Part shown: positions 33,315 through 42,343 of the stretch, piece by piece | Numbering within the stretch: position 1 is the stretch's first letter | How the letters are laid out: every line of letters begins with the position of its first letter | Assembly (NCBI RefSeq): GCF_005765165.1 | Contig: NZ_VCIW01000019.1 | Coordinates: 62,001 to 126,000, forward strand | Length of the DNA stretch: 64,000 nucleotides | Source: Paenibacillus antri | Lineage (GTDB): Bacteria; Bacillota; Bacilli; Paenibacillales; YIM-B00363 | Reading direction: 5' to 3' | Position numbers and translations under genes: made by a program | The notes under the pieces: generated by a model | What the model saw: only the letters and a program-made list of their open reading frames with translations | Database searches by the model: none | Told to the model about the DNA's origin: nothing

Positions 33315-33941
33315 CTATCCGCCGAGGAGCGCGCGCAGGCCGGCGAACGCTGCGGCGTACACGACGGCCAAGTACAGGAACGTCGCGGCCAGCATTCCGT
33401 AGCCGGCGAGGACGAGCACGCCGTCGCGGCGGAGCAGCCCGAGCGCGAAGAAGACGATCGCGTACGCCGGGATGGCGTTCGACAGCGGCATCGGCAGCGG
33501 GAGCATCATCCCGACGGAGCCGGCGACGATGCCGACCGCATGCGCCGCGCGAAGCGTCCGCGTCCCCGTCAAGGCGCCCCATCGCGGCTTCGCCCATGCC
33601 TCCAGCCGCCGCAGCAGGGCCCCCGCCTTGTCGGCGATCGTCCGCATATGCTTCTGCTTGACGCGAAGCCGCCCGAGGCGGCGCGGCAAGCGCAAAGGCC
33701 CGCCGGTGACGAGGCTGAGGCAGATCAAAATAATGAGCGTGCCGAACGGCGTGCTCATGCCCGGGATCGACACCGGCAGCAAGAAGGGCGCCGTCAAGAT
33801 CATGACCGCGATCAACAGACCTTCCCGGCCGATGCGCTCGAACAGCTCGTCCATCTCCAGCCCTTCCGGCGGCGTAGCCGCGGCGAGCTCGCCGACGAGC
33901 GCGGATACGCTCGCTTGTTCCTCGTTCGAAGCCTTCCCCAT
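33315..33941 (-). CDS. ExoD-family membrane protein
   Basis: 208-aa protein with four to five membrane helices. The ExoD features are GREGLLIAVMILTAPFLLPVSIPGMSTPFG and a second half LPLPMPLSNAIPAYAIVFFALGLLRRDG. ExoD-like proteins were named for a role in exopolysaccharide production in rhizobia; their role in Bacillota is unknown. The ATG follows AAGGAGAAGG. It lies 27 bp downstream of the DedA gene, probably one operon. Confidence 0.85.
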   Translation of the reverse strand: MGKASNEEQASVSALVGELAAATPPEGLEMDELFERIGREGLLIAVMILTAPFLLPVSIPGMSTPFGTLIILICLSLVTGGPLRLPRRLGRLRVKQKHMRTIADKAGALLRRLEAWAKPRWGALTGTRTLRAAHAVGIVAGSVGMMLPLPMPLSNAIPAYAIVFFALGLLRRDGVLVLAGYGMLAATFLYLAVVYAAAFAGLRALLGG

Positions 33942-33968
33942 AGCCTTCTCCTTACGGTCCCGTTTCCG

Positions 33969-34586
33969 TTACTCCGCCTTCTTCGCGACCCGCTTGCGAA
34001 CGAACCAGACCGCCGCGGCGACCGCGCCCAACGCTAACGCGACGTAGACGATATTCGAATATACGTCCATGTACGCGACGATCGTCTCCCACGAATCCCC
34101 GACGGCGGCGCCCACGTAGACGAGCGCCGTATTCCAAATCAACGAACCGATCGTCGTCAGCAGCAGGAACGGAAGGAAGCGCATGCCCGAGCTTCCCGCC
34201 GGAATCGAGATCAAGCTGCGGACGAGCGGCACGAGTCTGCCGAAAAACACGGCCCACGGCCCGTGCTTGTCGAACCAGGCGTCCGCCTTCCGAATATCCT
34301 CCGGCTTCAGGCGAAGCACCCTGCCGTATTTGACGACGATCGCCTCGAGCCGTTCCGCCGACAAGATGCGGCCGATGCCGTACAGTATGATCGCGCCCGC
34401 GAGGGACCCGGCCGTCGCGAACGCGATCACCCCGATCGGCGTCAAATCCGTCGACGTCGTCATAAACCCGCCGAACGTCAAGATGACCTCCGAGGGAATC
34501 GGCGGGAATAAATTTTCCAACGCGATCAATAAGAAAATACCCATATACCCGTAAGCGTCCATGACTTCCGCGATCCAATGCTCCAT
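33969..34586 (-). CDS. DedA/VTT-family membrane protein
   Basis: 205-aa DedA protein with ENLFPPIPSEVILTFGG at the first re-entrant segment and FFGRLVPLVRSLISIPAG at the second, the two conserved VTT hairpins. DedA proteins act as lipid (undecaprenyl phosphate or phospholipid) flippases/transporters or influence proton-motive force. The ATG follows AAGGAGCGGGAG. Confidence 0.92.
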   Translation of the reverse strand: MEHWIAEVMDAYGYMGIFLLIALENLFPPIPSEVILTFGGFMTTSTDLTPIGVIAFATAGSLAGAIILYGIGRILSAERLEAIVVKYGRVLRLKPEDIRKADAWFDKHGPWAVFFGRLVPLVRSLISIPAGSSGMRFLPFLLLTTIGSLIWNTALVYVGAAVGDSWETIVAYMDVYSNIVYVALALGAVAAAVWFVRKRVAKKAE

Positions 34587-34610
34587 GTTCGTCTCCCGCT
34601 CCTTCGTCTC

Positions 34611-35255
34611 TTAGCCGAAATAATCTCTAACTTTCCGATATAGGACATTGTCCATAACTTTATACAAGAAAAACAACGCAAGGAAGCAAAATCCGTATAC
34701 GGCCGCGACCGTCGTCGCGATAAGCGCGAACAACGACCGGGTCGGCAGCGCGTGACCGATCGCCGCGAAAGCGGCGGCCGCCGTCAGCGTGAGGCCGGAG
34801 AGGCCGAGCAAATAATGGTGCCCGTGCGTCTCGAACGGACTCGAGTACTTCGACATGGACAGCAGTTCCTTCACCTTAAACTGCGTAATGGCCTCCTTCG
34901 CCGCGTCCTCCTTGCGCCTTCCTTGCCGTTCCAGATCGGCCGCGAAATCCTCCAGATAGTTCCGCAGCTCCTGCCGGTCGTCCGCGCTCAACGCCAACTG
35001 ATCCACATACGCGCCGATGTCGGTCTGCTTCCGTAACAGGCGGTTCATGCGCAGATGTCCGACGTAATTCGCCGCCGCCCAAGCCGCGGCCGCCGTGAAA
35101 GAGGCGAAATACGAAACGGAAAGCCACAGCTGATCGCCGGGATTCACCCGTTCGTCGATCGCGAACGTGACGACGCAGATCGCGACGGAGAGCAGCAGCA
35201 GCCAGACGTGTTTGATTTCGCCCATACTGAAAATTTTACGCGCCAGAAGTTTCAT
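34611..35255 (-). CDS. Four-helix membrane protein co-encoded with PadR
   Basis: 214-aa protein. Two N-terminal helices, a cytoplasmic helical segment (about 75-135, with SADDRQELRNYLEDFAADLE resembling the HAAS/permease-prefix domains paired with PadR regulators) and two C-terminal helices. It lies 19 bp downstream of padR with a near-perfect GGAGGTGA site. Its role is unknown; it is the probable main target of PadR. Confidence 0.75.
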   Translation of the reverse strand: MKLLARKIFSMGEIKHVWLLLLSVAICVVTFAIDERVNPGDQLWLSVSYFASFTAAAAWAAANYVGHLRMNRLLRKQTDIGAYVDQLALSADDRQELRNYLEDFAADLERQGRRKEDAAKEAITQFKVKELLSMSKYSSPFETHGHHYLLGLSGLTLTAAAAFAAIGHALPTRSLFALIATTVAAVYGFCFLALFFLYKVMDNVLYRKVRDYFG

Positions 35256-35274
35256 CGTTTCACCTCCGAATCGT

Positions 35275-35589
35275 TCAAATAAACCGATTCACGATCTCGG
35301 TCGTCTTCTTCCAGTCGGCAATCGATTGCCGCAGCGCTTCCCGGCCGTCTTCGGTCAACGCATAGTATTTCCGCCGCCCGCCGTGGCTCTGGTCTCCCCA
35401 GTAGGCGGACACGGCGCCCTGCTTCTCCAGTCGCTTCAAGGCTAAATACAGCGTGGCCTCTTGAATTTCGAACATCCCTTCCGTGCGCTCCTTAATGGAT
35501 TTCGAAATCTCGTACCCGTAGTTATCCTTCGCCGTCAGGACGGACAGGATGAGAAGGTCGATCGTTCCTTTCAGCATTTCCGCATTCAA
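35275..35589 (-). CDS. PadR-family transcriptional regulator
   Basis: 104-aa winged-helix repressor: MLKGTIDLLILSVL (helix 1), NYGYEISKSI, TLYLALKRLEKQGAVSAYW (recognition helix and wing) and RRKYYALTEDGREAL. I chose the TTG at 35589 (MNAEMLKG) because GGGGGAAG lies 7 bp upstream and homologues start alike; ATG 35577 is the alternative. Its promoter and a palindrome downstream of the -10 suggest autorepression. PadR proteins usually respond to phenolics or membrane-active drugs. Confidence 0.88.
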   Translation of the reverse strand: MNAEMLKGTIDLLILSVLTAKDNYGYEISKSIKERTEGMFEIQEATLYLALKRLEKQGAVSAYWGDQSHGGRRKYYALTEDGREALRQSIADWKKTTEIVNRFI

Positions 35590-35612
35590 GAGGCGCTTCC
35601 CCCTACATCGAT

Positions 35613-35631
35613 TACTCAACGACATTGAGTA
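35613..35631 (-). promoter_or_regulatory. Putative PadR operator (19-bp palindrome)
   Basis: TACTCAA-CGACA-TTGAGTA is a perfect 7-5-7 inverted repeat between the padR -10 element and the padR start codon. A repressor bound here would block early elongation. Confidence 0.6.
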
Positions 35632-35642
35632 GTTCGTTAGCA

Positions 35643-35671
35643 AGTATATCCCACACTACCTAACAATGCAA
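35643..35671 (-). promoter_or_regulatory. Sigma-A promoter of padR
   Basis: On the minus strand TTGCAT (35671-35666), a 17-bp spacer and TATACT (35648-35643), 54 bp upstream of the TTG start. Confidence 0.7.
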
Positions 35672-35713
35672 TATACTTATAAAAATTAAGGACTCCCTCA
35701 TGTTTTCTTCTCG

Positions 35714-35722
35714 TGATATGAT
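35714..35722 (+). promoter_or_regulatory. Extended -10 promoter for the gdx riboswitch transcript
   Basis: TG-A-TATGAT, an extended -10 element, would start transcription near 35729, just before the aptamer. No clear -35 is present. Confidence 0.5.
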
Positions 35723-35730
35723 GCTTCTTG

Positions 35731-35876
35731 TAGGCTTTCTAGGGTTCCTCGAGACGCGCGGCGCGCGATTCGGTACGGTCCGAGAGAAAGCCGCGCGGGG
35801 GCATGGGATTGCCTCGCGTACACGGAGGGATAAAAGCCCGGGAGATATCTAACGATATGTCTCGGGCTTCTTTTTT
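35731..35876 (+). ncRNA. Guanidine-I riboswitch (ykkC subtype 1) with terminator
   Basis: The signature blocks occur in order: CTAGGGTTCC (35739), GGTCCGAGAG (35777-35786) and ACACGGAGGGATAAAAGCCC (35820 on) followed by GGGAGA. The 3' aptamer strand AAGCCCGGGAGATAT can instead pair with a downstream TCTCGGGCTT (35860-35869), followed by six Ts, forming a terminator. Guanidinium binding should stabilise the aptamer and allow read-through into the downstream exporter gene. Confidence 0.93.
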
Positions 35877-35923
35877 GCGTTCGTTCGCTTGCCCGGGCTT
35901 TCGAGAAAGGAGGTTGCTGCTCT

Positions 35924-36244
35924 ATGGCGTGGATCTACCTGCTCGCGGCCGGCGTCTTCGAGGTCGTCTGGGCGATCGCTCTGAAGGCGTCCCACGGCTT
36001 CACGCGTCTTTATCCGTCTCTCGTCACGCTCGCCTTCATGGCCCTGAGCTTCTATCTGCTGGCGCTCGCGACGAAGACGCTCCCGATCGGCACCGCGTAT
36101 GCGGTATGGACCGGCATCGGCGCGCTCGGCGCGGCCGTGATCGGCATGGTCGCCCTGCACGAGCCCGTCAGCGCGCTCCGTTTGCTGTTCCTCGCGCTCA
36201 TTCTCATCGGCCTGGTCGGCCTCAAAGTGACGTCCGGCCACTAA
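35924..36244 (+). CDS. gdx: Guanidinium exporter Gdx (SugE-type SMR protein)
   Basis: 106-aa small multidrug resistance protein with four helices, the conserved glutamate E13 in AAGVFEVVWAIALK, and GTAYAVWTGIGALG. The KASHGF motif after helix 1 is typical of the guanidinium-exporting (Gdx/SugE) subclass. It exports guanidinium in exchange for protons as an antiparallel dimer. The riboswitch immediately upstream confirms the substrate. The ATG follows AAAGGAGG. Confidence 0.95.
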   Translation: MAWIYLLAAGVFEVVWAIALKASHGFTRLYPSLVTLAFMALSFYLLALATKTLPIGTAYAVWTGIGALGAAVIGMVALHEPVSALRLLFLALILIGLVGLKVTSGH

Positions 36245-36249
36245 ATTGG

Positions 36250-36286
36250 AAAAGGACCATCCGATTCCCGTCGGACGGTCCTTTTT
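36250..36286 (+). terminator. Intrinsic terminator of gdx
   Basis: AAAGGACCaTCCGA/TCGGAcGGTCCTTTTT stem-loop with T-run, 6 bp after the gdx stop. Confidence 0.85.
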
Positions 36287-36288
36287 CG

Positions 36289-36620
36289 CCTCTCTTCGCG
36301 CCAACTGCTCAAAATTCGATACCATTTCGCCGAACTGCTCAATTTTTGACGCCATTTCGGCTAGCTGCCCCTTTTTGCGTCTTCGGCGGGCTGCGGCCAC
36401 CTCGTGTTCCGTAGTATGTCGCCCCGCCTTCTCACCTCTCTTCGCGACAACTGCTCAAATTTTGATACCATTTCGGCTAGCTGCTCCTTTTTACGTCTTA
36501 AGCCGGCCGCACCCGCCTCATATTCCGCACGATGTCGCCCAGCCTTCTCGCCTCTCTTCGCGCCAACTACTCAAAATTTGATACCATTTCGCTCAACTGC
36601 TCAAATTTTGACACCATTTA
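36289..36620. repeat. Intergenic array of ~28-bp AT-rich repeats in ~116-146-bp larger units
   Basis: The core AACTGCTCAAATTTTGATACC-like sequence followed by ATTTCG occurs five times, starting at 36303, 36333, 36449, 36565 and 36595. Each holds a TCAAAATTTGA-type mini-palindrome. The larger frame CCTCTCTTCGCG begins at 36289, 36435 and 36551, and GGCTAGCTGC-CCTTTTT follows two of the copies. No ORF here looks real. It fills the gap between the gdx terminator and the glnS terminator. Confidence 0.8.
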
Positions 36621-36630
36621 TCTTCGAGCG

Positions 36631-36668
36631 AAAAAAACGCCGATCCCCCGGAATCGGGCGACCGGCGC
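36631..36668 (-). terminator. Intrinsic terminator of glnS
   Basis: The minus-strand stem CGCCGgTC...GAtCGGCG is followed by TTTTTTT, 17 bp beyond the glnS stop. Confidence 0.75.
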
Positions 36669-36684
36669 TTGGCCATGTCCTGCG

Positions 36685-38442
36685 TTATACTTCGAACGAG
36701 CTCTTCAGCGACACGATCCGGTTGAACACCGGCCGCCCCGGCGCGGACGTCTTCGGATCGACGTTGAAGTAGCCGTGGCGGAAAAATTGGAACTTGCTGT
36801 GTGCGGCGACGTCCTTCATGTCCGGCTCGACGAAGCCGTTGGCCGTCACGAGCGAATTCGGATTGATCCGATTCAGGAACGACTTATCGGCGCCCGCGGC
36901 GCCCGCCAGCCGTTCCCCCTCCGCCTCCAGCGATCCCGCCGGAGCCGCCTCGGCGTCCGGGTCGGTTTCGCCGTCCTCGTCGTAGATAAGCGGCTCGTAC
37001 AGACGGAATTCCGCCGGCACGGCGCGCGTCGCTTCGACCCAGTGGATCGTCCCCTTCACCTTGCGGCCGGTAAAGCCCGTGCCGCTCTTCGTCTCGGGGT
37101 CGTACGTGCAGCGAAGCTCGACGACGTTGCCCGCCTCGTCCTTCACGACTTCTTCGCACTTGATGAAGTACGCGGACTTCAGCCGCACCTCATTCCCGGG
37201 GTACAATCGGTGATATTTCGGAGGCGGCGTCTCCATGAAATCCTCGCGTTCGATGTAGATTTCGCGCGAGAACGGAATGCTGCGGGAGCCGAGCTCCGGG
37301 TTTTCCGAGTTGTTTTCGATTTCCAACATCTCGACCTGCCCTTCCGGGTAGTTCGTGATGACGACCTTCAGCGGGTCCAGCACGGCCATCGTGCGCGGCG
37401 CGGCCAGCTTCAGATCCTCGCGGATGTAATGATCGAGCATGCGCGCGTCCACCGCGCCGCTGCCCCGGGAGATGCCCGTCGCCGTAATAAAGTCGCGGAT
37501 CGACTTCGGCGTGAAGCCCTTGCGGCGGAAGCCGGAGATCGTCGGCATGCGCGGATCGTCCCAGCCGTCCACGACCTTCTCGTCGACGAGCAGCTTCAGC
37601 TTCCGCTTGCTCATGACCGCGTTCGTCAGGTTCAGCCGGCCGAATTCGTATTGTCGCGACACGTGCGGCATCTCGCATTCGCGAATGACCCAATCGTAGA
37701 ACGGGCGCTGATCCTCGAACTCGAGCGTGCAGAGCGAGTGCGTGACGCCTTCGATCGCGTCCTCGAGCGGATGCGCGTACGCGTACATCGGATAGATGCA
37801 CCATTTGTCGCCCGTGTTATGGTGATGCGCGTGCGAAATCCGGTAGATGACCGGGTCGCGCATGTTGATGTTCGGCGACTTCATGTCGATCTTAGCGCGG
37901 AGCACCTTCTGCCCGTTCTGGAATTCCCCGGCCCGCATCCGCGCGAACAGGTCCAGGTTCTCCTCGACGGAGCGGTTCCGGTACGGGCTCTCCCGGCCCG
38001 GCTCGGTCAGCGTGCCGCGCATCTCGCGGATTTGATCCGCCGTGCTGTCGTCCACGTAAGCGAGCCCTTTCTTAATCAAGAGCACCGCGCGGTCGTACAT
38101 CTCCTCGAAGTAATCCGACGCGAAGAACAGCCCGTCCCACTCGTACCCGAGCCACTTCACGTCTTCCTTGATCGCCTCGACGTACTCGACGTCCTCCTTG
38201 ACCGGATTCGTGTCGTCGAACCGCAGGTTCGTCCGTCCGCCGAACTCGTCGGCGACGCCGAAGTTGAGGACGATCGACCGCGCGTGGCCGATATGCAGGT
38301 AGCCGTTCGGCTCCGGCGGGAAGCGCGTGACGATCTCCTTCGCCCGGCCCGCCTTCAGGTCTTCGACGATAATCGTCTTGATGAAGTTGGAGTTCTCTTC
38401 CGTTCGCTCGGTTGCTTCCGTACGTTCGGTACGTTCTGGCAT
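36685..38442 (-). CDS. glnS: Glutaminyl-tRNA synthetase
   Basis: 585-aa class I synthetase with HIGH (50-53, in [15 protein letters not shown]), VMSKRK (276-281, the KMSKS loop) and the GlnRS-type beta-barrel anticodon domain. It is slightly longer than the ~550-residue E. coli enzyme because of an acidic insertion (around [18 protein letters not shown]) near residue 500 and an N-terminal TER-repeat extension. It charges tRNA-Gln directly. Many Bacillota use only GatCAB amidation, so this gene was probably acquired horizontally in the lineage. The ATG follows AAAGGA. Confidence 0.93.
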   Translation of the reverse strand: MPERTERTEATERTEENSNFIKTIIVEDLKAGRAKEIVTRFPPEPNGYLHIGHARSIVLNFGVADEFGGRTNLRFDDTNPVKEDVEYVEAIKEDVKWLGYEWDGLFFASDYFEEMYDRAVLLIKKGLAYVDDSTADQIREMRGTLTEPGRESPYRNRSVEENLDLFARMRAGEFQNGQKVLRAKIDMKSPNINMRDPVIYRISHAHHHNTGDKWCIYPMYAYAHPLEDAIEGVTHSLCTLEFEDQRPFYDWVIRECEMPHVSRQYEFGRLNLTNAVMSKRKLKLLVDEKVVDGWDDPRMPTISGFRRKGFTPKSIRDFITATGISRGSGAVDARMLDHYIREDLKLAAPRTMAVLDPLKVVITNYPEGQVEMLEIENNSENPELGSRSIPFSREIYIEREDFMETPPPKYHRLYPGNEVRLKSAYFIKCEEVVKDEAGNVVELRCTYDPETKSGTGFTGRKVKGTIHWVEATRAVPAEFRLYEPLIYDEDGETDPDAEAAPAGSLEAEGERLAGAAGADKSFLNRINPNSLVTANGFVEPDMKDVAAHSKFQFFRHGYFNVDPKTSAPGRPVFNRIVSLKSSFEV

Positions 38443-38543
38443 GGCTATCCCATCCTTTGCGATCCCGTTTTCTATATCGTCGGTTATGCTAATCCCTAAA
38501 TCGTACCATAAACCGACGGAAAATAAAAAACGGATTCGCGCCG

Positions 38544-39272
38544 CTACGCCGTTTTCCGCTGAAAATACGCGAAGCCCGCCGCGAAGAACAAGACGAAGCT
38601 GCCGGCGACGACGAGCATGAGCTTCTCGTACGGCGCCTCGAACGCGCCGAAGCTGTCCGCCGCCCACGGGATCGTCGCAAGCGCGGGCTGCGCCCACGGG
38701 TACCACGGGCCGTACGTTTCGGAGTTGGCGATAAGAATGCTGGGCAGCGTGAAAATGACGTTCAGCGCCAGCGGCGCCGCGAAGCTCTGCCACAAGGCGG
38801 ACGCGCCGAGCTGCAGCGCCGCGATCGGCAGGCACGCCGCCCAGCCGCCGAGCAGCGATTGCGCCAACACGTCCCACGGGATCGGCGTCGGCCAGCCGCG
38901 AATCGCACCCGCCATCAGCACGCCGGCGAGCAGGAACAGCTGGGTCAGCAAGAGAACGCCCATAACGATCGCGTACTTCGACAGGTAGACGGCGCCGCGC
39001 GAGACAGGCAGCGCGAGCAGCTGCTTCCAGCCGCCGCCGACATGCTCGAAGCGGCAGACGAAGGCGGCGAACACGCCCGAGAGCAGCGGCAGGAACAAGA
39101 GACCGTGCAGCAGCGCGGCATTCGACAGCGTGCCGATCCACGGGTCGCCGCCTTCCGCTGCTTCGAAGAGGCTGACGAGCGTCATCAGCGCCGGGCTGAC
39201 GAGCGCCAGCAGCCAGATCGGCGACTTGCGGAGCTTCAGCAGCTCCGCGGCGAATACGTTGTGGAACGTCAT
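38544..39272 (-). CDS. ABC-2 type permease (second membrane subunit)
   Basis: 242-aa protein with six hydrophobic segments, opening [20 protein letters not shown] as in lantibiotic-immunity/bacitracin-type (NatB/BcrB/MutG-like) permeases. The ATG at 39272 overlaps the upstream permease stop and has AAGGAGGG. Last gene of an ATPase-permease-permease operon. Confidence 0.82.
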   Translation of the reverse strand: MTFHNVFAAELLKLRKSPIWLLALVSPALMTLVSLFEAAEGGDPWIGTLSNAALLHGLLFLPLLSGVFAAFVCRFEHVGGGWKQLLALPVSRGAVYLSKYAIVMGVLLLTQLFLLAGVLMAGAIRGWPTPIPWDVLAQSLLGGWAACLPIAALQLGASALWQSFAAPLALNVIFTLPSILIANSETYGPWYPWAQPALATIPWAADSFGAFEAPYEKLMLVVAGSFVLFFAAGFAYFQRKTA

Positions 39273-39994
39273 CGCACGTCCCTCCTTCCGAAATGCGCCG
39301 CGCCGAGCCCGTACAGCAGCAGCCCCGCTCCGGCGCCGAGCGCGAGCGTCAACGGCACCGGCCAGCCGGTCTCGCCGACATAGAGCCATTTGTACGGCAC
39401 CCAATCCGCGAAGGCGAACGAATACATCGCCAGCACGGTGCCGAGAATGCCGACGGTCAACGGTACCGCCTGGTTGTGCAGGACAGTCGAGAGCCATGTC
39501 TGCAGCGCGAGGAACGGAAGCGCGGCGACGAGCGGCAAGTACGACATCGCAAGGACGTCCGCGAACGGCGCCCCCGTCAAGTCGTGGCCGAGCGCGGCGC
39601 CGAGGACGAGCGTGCCGAGCGCGAGCAGCGTACAGGACGCAAGCAACTGCATCGTCAGCACGGACACCTTCGCCGTGTATACGGCCGTCTTCGACACCGG
39701 CAGCGCGAGCGTCTGCTTCCAGGCGTTCGTCGCGTGCTCGTAGCCCGCGAGCATGGAAGCGACGATCGCGAGGCCGGCCATGAGCGCGGGGACCGCGAGC
39801 CACTTCACGTTGCCGACGAGGCCGCCCCATGGGTCGTCCGCGTACAAATTCGTTAAATAATCGTAGCGCACGGCGTAATTAGCCGCCTGCAGCGCGACGA
39901 CGCCGATCGGGCCGAGCGCGACGAGTCCCCAGACGAACGTCCGCCGCTGCTTGGCGAGCTCCGCGCGAAGCGCGCGTCCGTAGCCCCCGCTCAT
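39269..39994 (-). CDS. ABC-2 type permease (first membrane subunit)
   Basis: 241-aa six-helix protein with [14 protein letters not shown] at the N-terminus and a [18 protein letters not shown] loop shared with the paired permease ([18 protein letters not shown]), showing the two are paralogues. It overlaps the ATPase gene by 4 bp. Confidence 0.82.
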   Translation of the reverse strand: MSGGYGRALRAELAKQRRTFVWGLVALGPIGVVALQAANYAVRYDYLTNLYADDPWGGLVGNVKWLAVPALMAGLAIVASMLAGYEHATNAWKQTLALPVSKTAVYTAKVSVLTMQLLASCTLLALGTLVLGAALGHDLTGAPFADVLAMSYLPLVAALPFLALQTWLSTVLHNQAVPLTVGILGTVLAMYSFAFADWVPYKWLYVGETGWPVPLTLALGAGAGLLLYGLGAAHFGRRDVR

Positions 39995-40902
39995 AAGCTC
40001 GCCCCCGTGCCGGTCAGCTCGAGGAAGATGTCCTCCAGCGACGTCTTCGACTCCTCCACGCGATAGACGGACACCTCGGCGGCTACCAGCCGTTCGACCG
40101 CCGCCGCCACCGCCTCGTTCGAGGTCAAGCGGAAGCTGATGCCGGTCTCCGTCCGTTCCGCCCCGAAGTTGGGCTCCGACAAGGCTTCCAGCGCCCGCGC
40201 CGGATCGTCCACCGTCATGCGGATGCTCGACTGCGACCGGCGGCGCAGCGCTAGAATCGAATCCTGAAAGATGAGCCGGCCGCCGGAAATGATGCCGACC
40301 TGCGTCGCCGTCTGGTCGATCTCCGACAGCAGGTGGCTCGAGACGAGCACCGTCATGCCGTATTCCTTCGGCATGCTGCGGATCAGCTCGCGGATTTCCA
40401 ATATGCCCGCGGGGTCGAGCCCGTTCGTCGGCTCGTCGAGCACGAGCAGCTCCGGCTCGCCGAGCAGCGCCGTCGCGATGCCGAGCCGCTGCTTCATGCC
40501 GAGCGAGAAGCCTTTGACCGGACGATGCGCTTCCTTGTCGAGCCGCACCGTCTTAAGCGCCTCGTCGATACGGCGCTTCGGCGCGTCGAGAATGCGCCGG
40601 ACCGCTTCCAAATTTTCATAGGCGGTCAGATGTCCGTAGTAGGAGGGGTTCTCTACTAAGGAGCCTATCCTTTTCAAAATCGCGAGCTTATCTTTCTTCA
40701 GCCCCATCCCGAACACGCGGATGTCGCCCGACGTCGGACGCATAAGGCCCAGCAGCATCCGAATCGTCGTCGTCTTGCCGGCGCCGTTCGGGCCTAAGAA
40801 GCCGTAGATTTCGCCTTTTCCGATGCGGAGATCGACCTGATCCACCGCCGTCTTCGCGCCGAGGCGCTTCGTCAATCCTTTGGTTTCCACGATCCATTCC
40901 AT
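39991..40902 (-). CDS. ABC transporter ATPase (BcrA/lantibiotic-immunity type)
   Basis: 303-aa ATPase: Walker A GPNGAGKT (37-44), signature FSLGMKQRLG, Walker B LLVLDEPTNGLDP and H-loop SSHLLSE. A ~90-residue C-terminal regulatory domain is like that of BcrA-type exporters. The substrate is probably a peptide antibiotic or other membrane-active compound; this is an inference from the adjacent two-component system. Confidence 0.9.
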   Translation of the reverse strand: MEWIVETKGLTKRLGAKTAVDQVDLRIGKGEIYGFLGPNGAGKTTTIRMLLGLMRPTSGDIRVFGMGLKKDKLAILKRIGSLVENPSYYGHLTAYENLEAVRRILDAPKRRIDEALKTVRLDKEAHRPVKGFSLGMKQRLGIATALLGEPELLVLDEPTNGLDPAGILEIRELIRSMPKEYGMTVLVSSHLLSEIDQTATQVGIISGGRLIFQDSILALRRRSQSSIRMTVDDPARALEALSEPNFGAERTETGISFRLTSNEAVAAAVERLVAAEVSVYRVEESKTSLEDIFLELTGTGASL

Positions 40903-40963
40903 CTTCTCTTCACCTCGCCCCCTATCATATCGGGCCGAGGTTAAGACGAAGGAGGGGCCAAGG

Positions 40964-42343
40964 TTAAGATTCGTTTAAATTTCGGTCGATCGTCACCGTC
41001 GTGCCGGACGGGCCGCTCTCGAACGTCCAGCGAAGCCGCATCTCCCGCAGCATCAGCTCCGCGATCGACAGACCGATGCCCGCGCCCTTCTCGCCGGAGC
41101 CGCGCTCCATACCGCCGCCGCGGTCGGCGATCGCGATCCGGGCTTCGCCCCGCCCGTCGACGCTAAGCCGCACGCCGACGTATCGGCCTTCCTTCGCATG
41201 ACGCAGCACGTTCTGGAACAGGTTGTCCAGCACCCGTTCCATCCAGCCCGGATCGATCTCCCAGACGACGGCTTCCTCCGGCAGCTCGACGTCGATCTCG
41301 AACCCTTCCCGCTCGAACGTCGCGTACCAGCCCGCGCAGGACGTGCGCACGAGGCGAGCGACGTCGGTCGGCTTCGGGTGGAACGGGTACTTGCCGGCGG
41401 AGAGCAGCGTGTACGACAGCAGATTGTCGATGAGCCGGTCCATCTGCCCGATCCTGCGGTCGATGAGCGCCGCCGACTCCCGGCCGGCCTCGGTCGACGC
41501 CTCCTGCGCCAGACGGTACGCGTGGCCGCGAATCGCCGTCAGCGGCGTCCGGAGATCGTGCGAGAGGCTGGCGATCAGCTCCCGGCGAAGCGCCTCCTCC
41601 TCCCGCTCCCGCTCGCGGCTGTGGGTCAGCTCCGCGAGCATGTCGTTGAACGCCCGCTCGAGCTGGCCCACCTCGTCCTCAAGCTTCGGGGCTACCGGCT
41701 CCGGCAGCCCGCCCGGCGCGGACGGCGACGTCATCGCGTCCCGCAACCGGAGCAGCCGCCCCCGCACGCGGTAAAAGAACATGGCGGACACCGCCATGAA
41801 CAGCGCCAACACGAGGAACGTGCCGACGATCGCGCTGTATTCGCCCAGGCCGTATCGGTTGACCGGTTCGGACTCGAACACGCGGCGCGGCACCGTAAGC
41901 GCCAAGAAGCCTCTCTCGCCCTCCGTGCCGAGCTGCGCCACGACGGTGAACGGATCCGCGTCATACCCGTCCTTCATGAACCGGATCGTCTCCGCCCTCG
42001 TCCAAGACGCCGGGTAGCCCGCCGTATCAGGGGCTTGCATGACCCTCCGCCCCTCGGCGTCCACCCAGACGACGGTGGAATCCGGGTACTCGGCTTGCCA
42101 CCGTTCGAGGCTCGCCGCTACGTCGGCCTGCGGCGCCGCCTCGAGCGACCGCGCCTCCTCGTGCCACAGCGCTTCGACGTCGAGCGCCGACAGGAAGTCC
42201 CCCTTCCCGTCCGGCAGCACGCCGCGAGACGGCTCGTAGAAGAGGATCGTGATCGTCGTGAACGCGACGGGCAGCAGCAGGACCGCGACCGCGATCAGCA
42301 GCAGATACTTCCACAGCAGCGAGTGCCTCTTCTTCACCTTCAT
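40964..42343 (-). CDS. Sensor histidine kinase
   Basis: 459-aa kinase: transmembrane helix (about 11-35), a ~130-residue extracellular sensor with no recognised fold, second helix (about 170-192), HAMP-like linker, HisKA with H262 (SLSHDLRTPL) and HATPase_c ending GAGIGLSIAEL. It overlaps the response-regulator stop by 4 bp. It lies between its regulator and an exporter operon, which suggests that it senses the exporter's substrate. Confidence 0.9.
   Translation of the reverse strand: MKVKKRHSLLWKYLLLIAVAVLLLPVAFTTITILFYEPSRGVLPDGKGDFLSALDVEALWHEEARSLEAAPQADVAASLERWQAEYPDSTVVWVDAEGRRVMQAPDTAGYPASWTRAETIRFMKDGYDADPFTVVAQLGTEGERGFLALTVPRRVFESEPVNRYGLGEYSAIVGTFLVLALFMAVSAMFFYRVRGRLLRLRDAMTSPSAPGGLPEPVAPKLEDEVGQLERAFNDMLAELTHSREREREEEALRRELIASLSHDLRTPLTAIRGHAYRLAQEASTEAGRESAALIDRRIGQMDRLIDNLLSYTLLSAGKYPFHPKPTDVARLVRTSCAGWYATFEREGFEIDVELPEEAVVWEIDPGWMERVLDNLFQNVLRHAKEGRYVGVRLSVDGRGEARIAIADRGGGMERGSGEKGAGIGLSIAELMLREMRLRWTFESGPSGTTVTIDRNLNES

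Noticed and set aside
36289-36620. AACTGCTCAAATTTTGATACC repeats as a CRISPR array
   Set aside because: Repeat distances are irregular (30-116 bp), intervening sequences are related to each other, and no cas gene is present.
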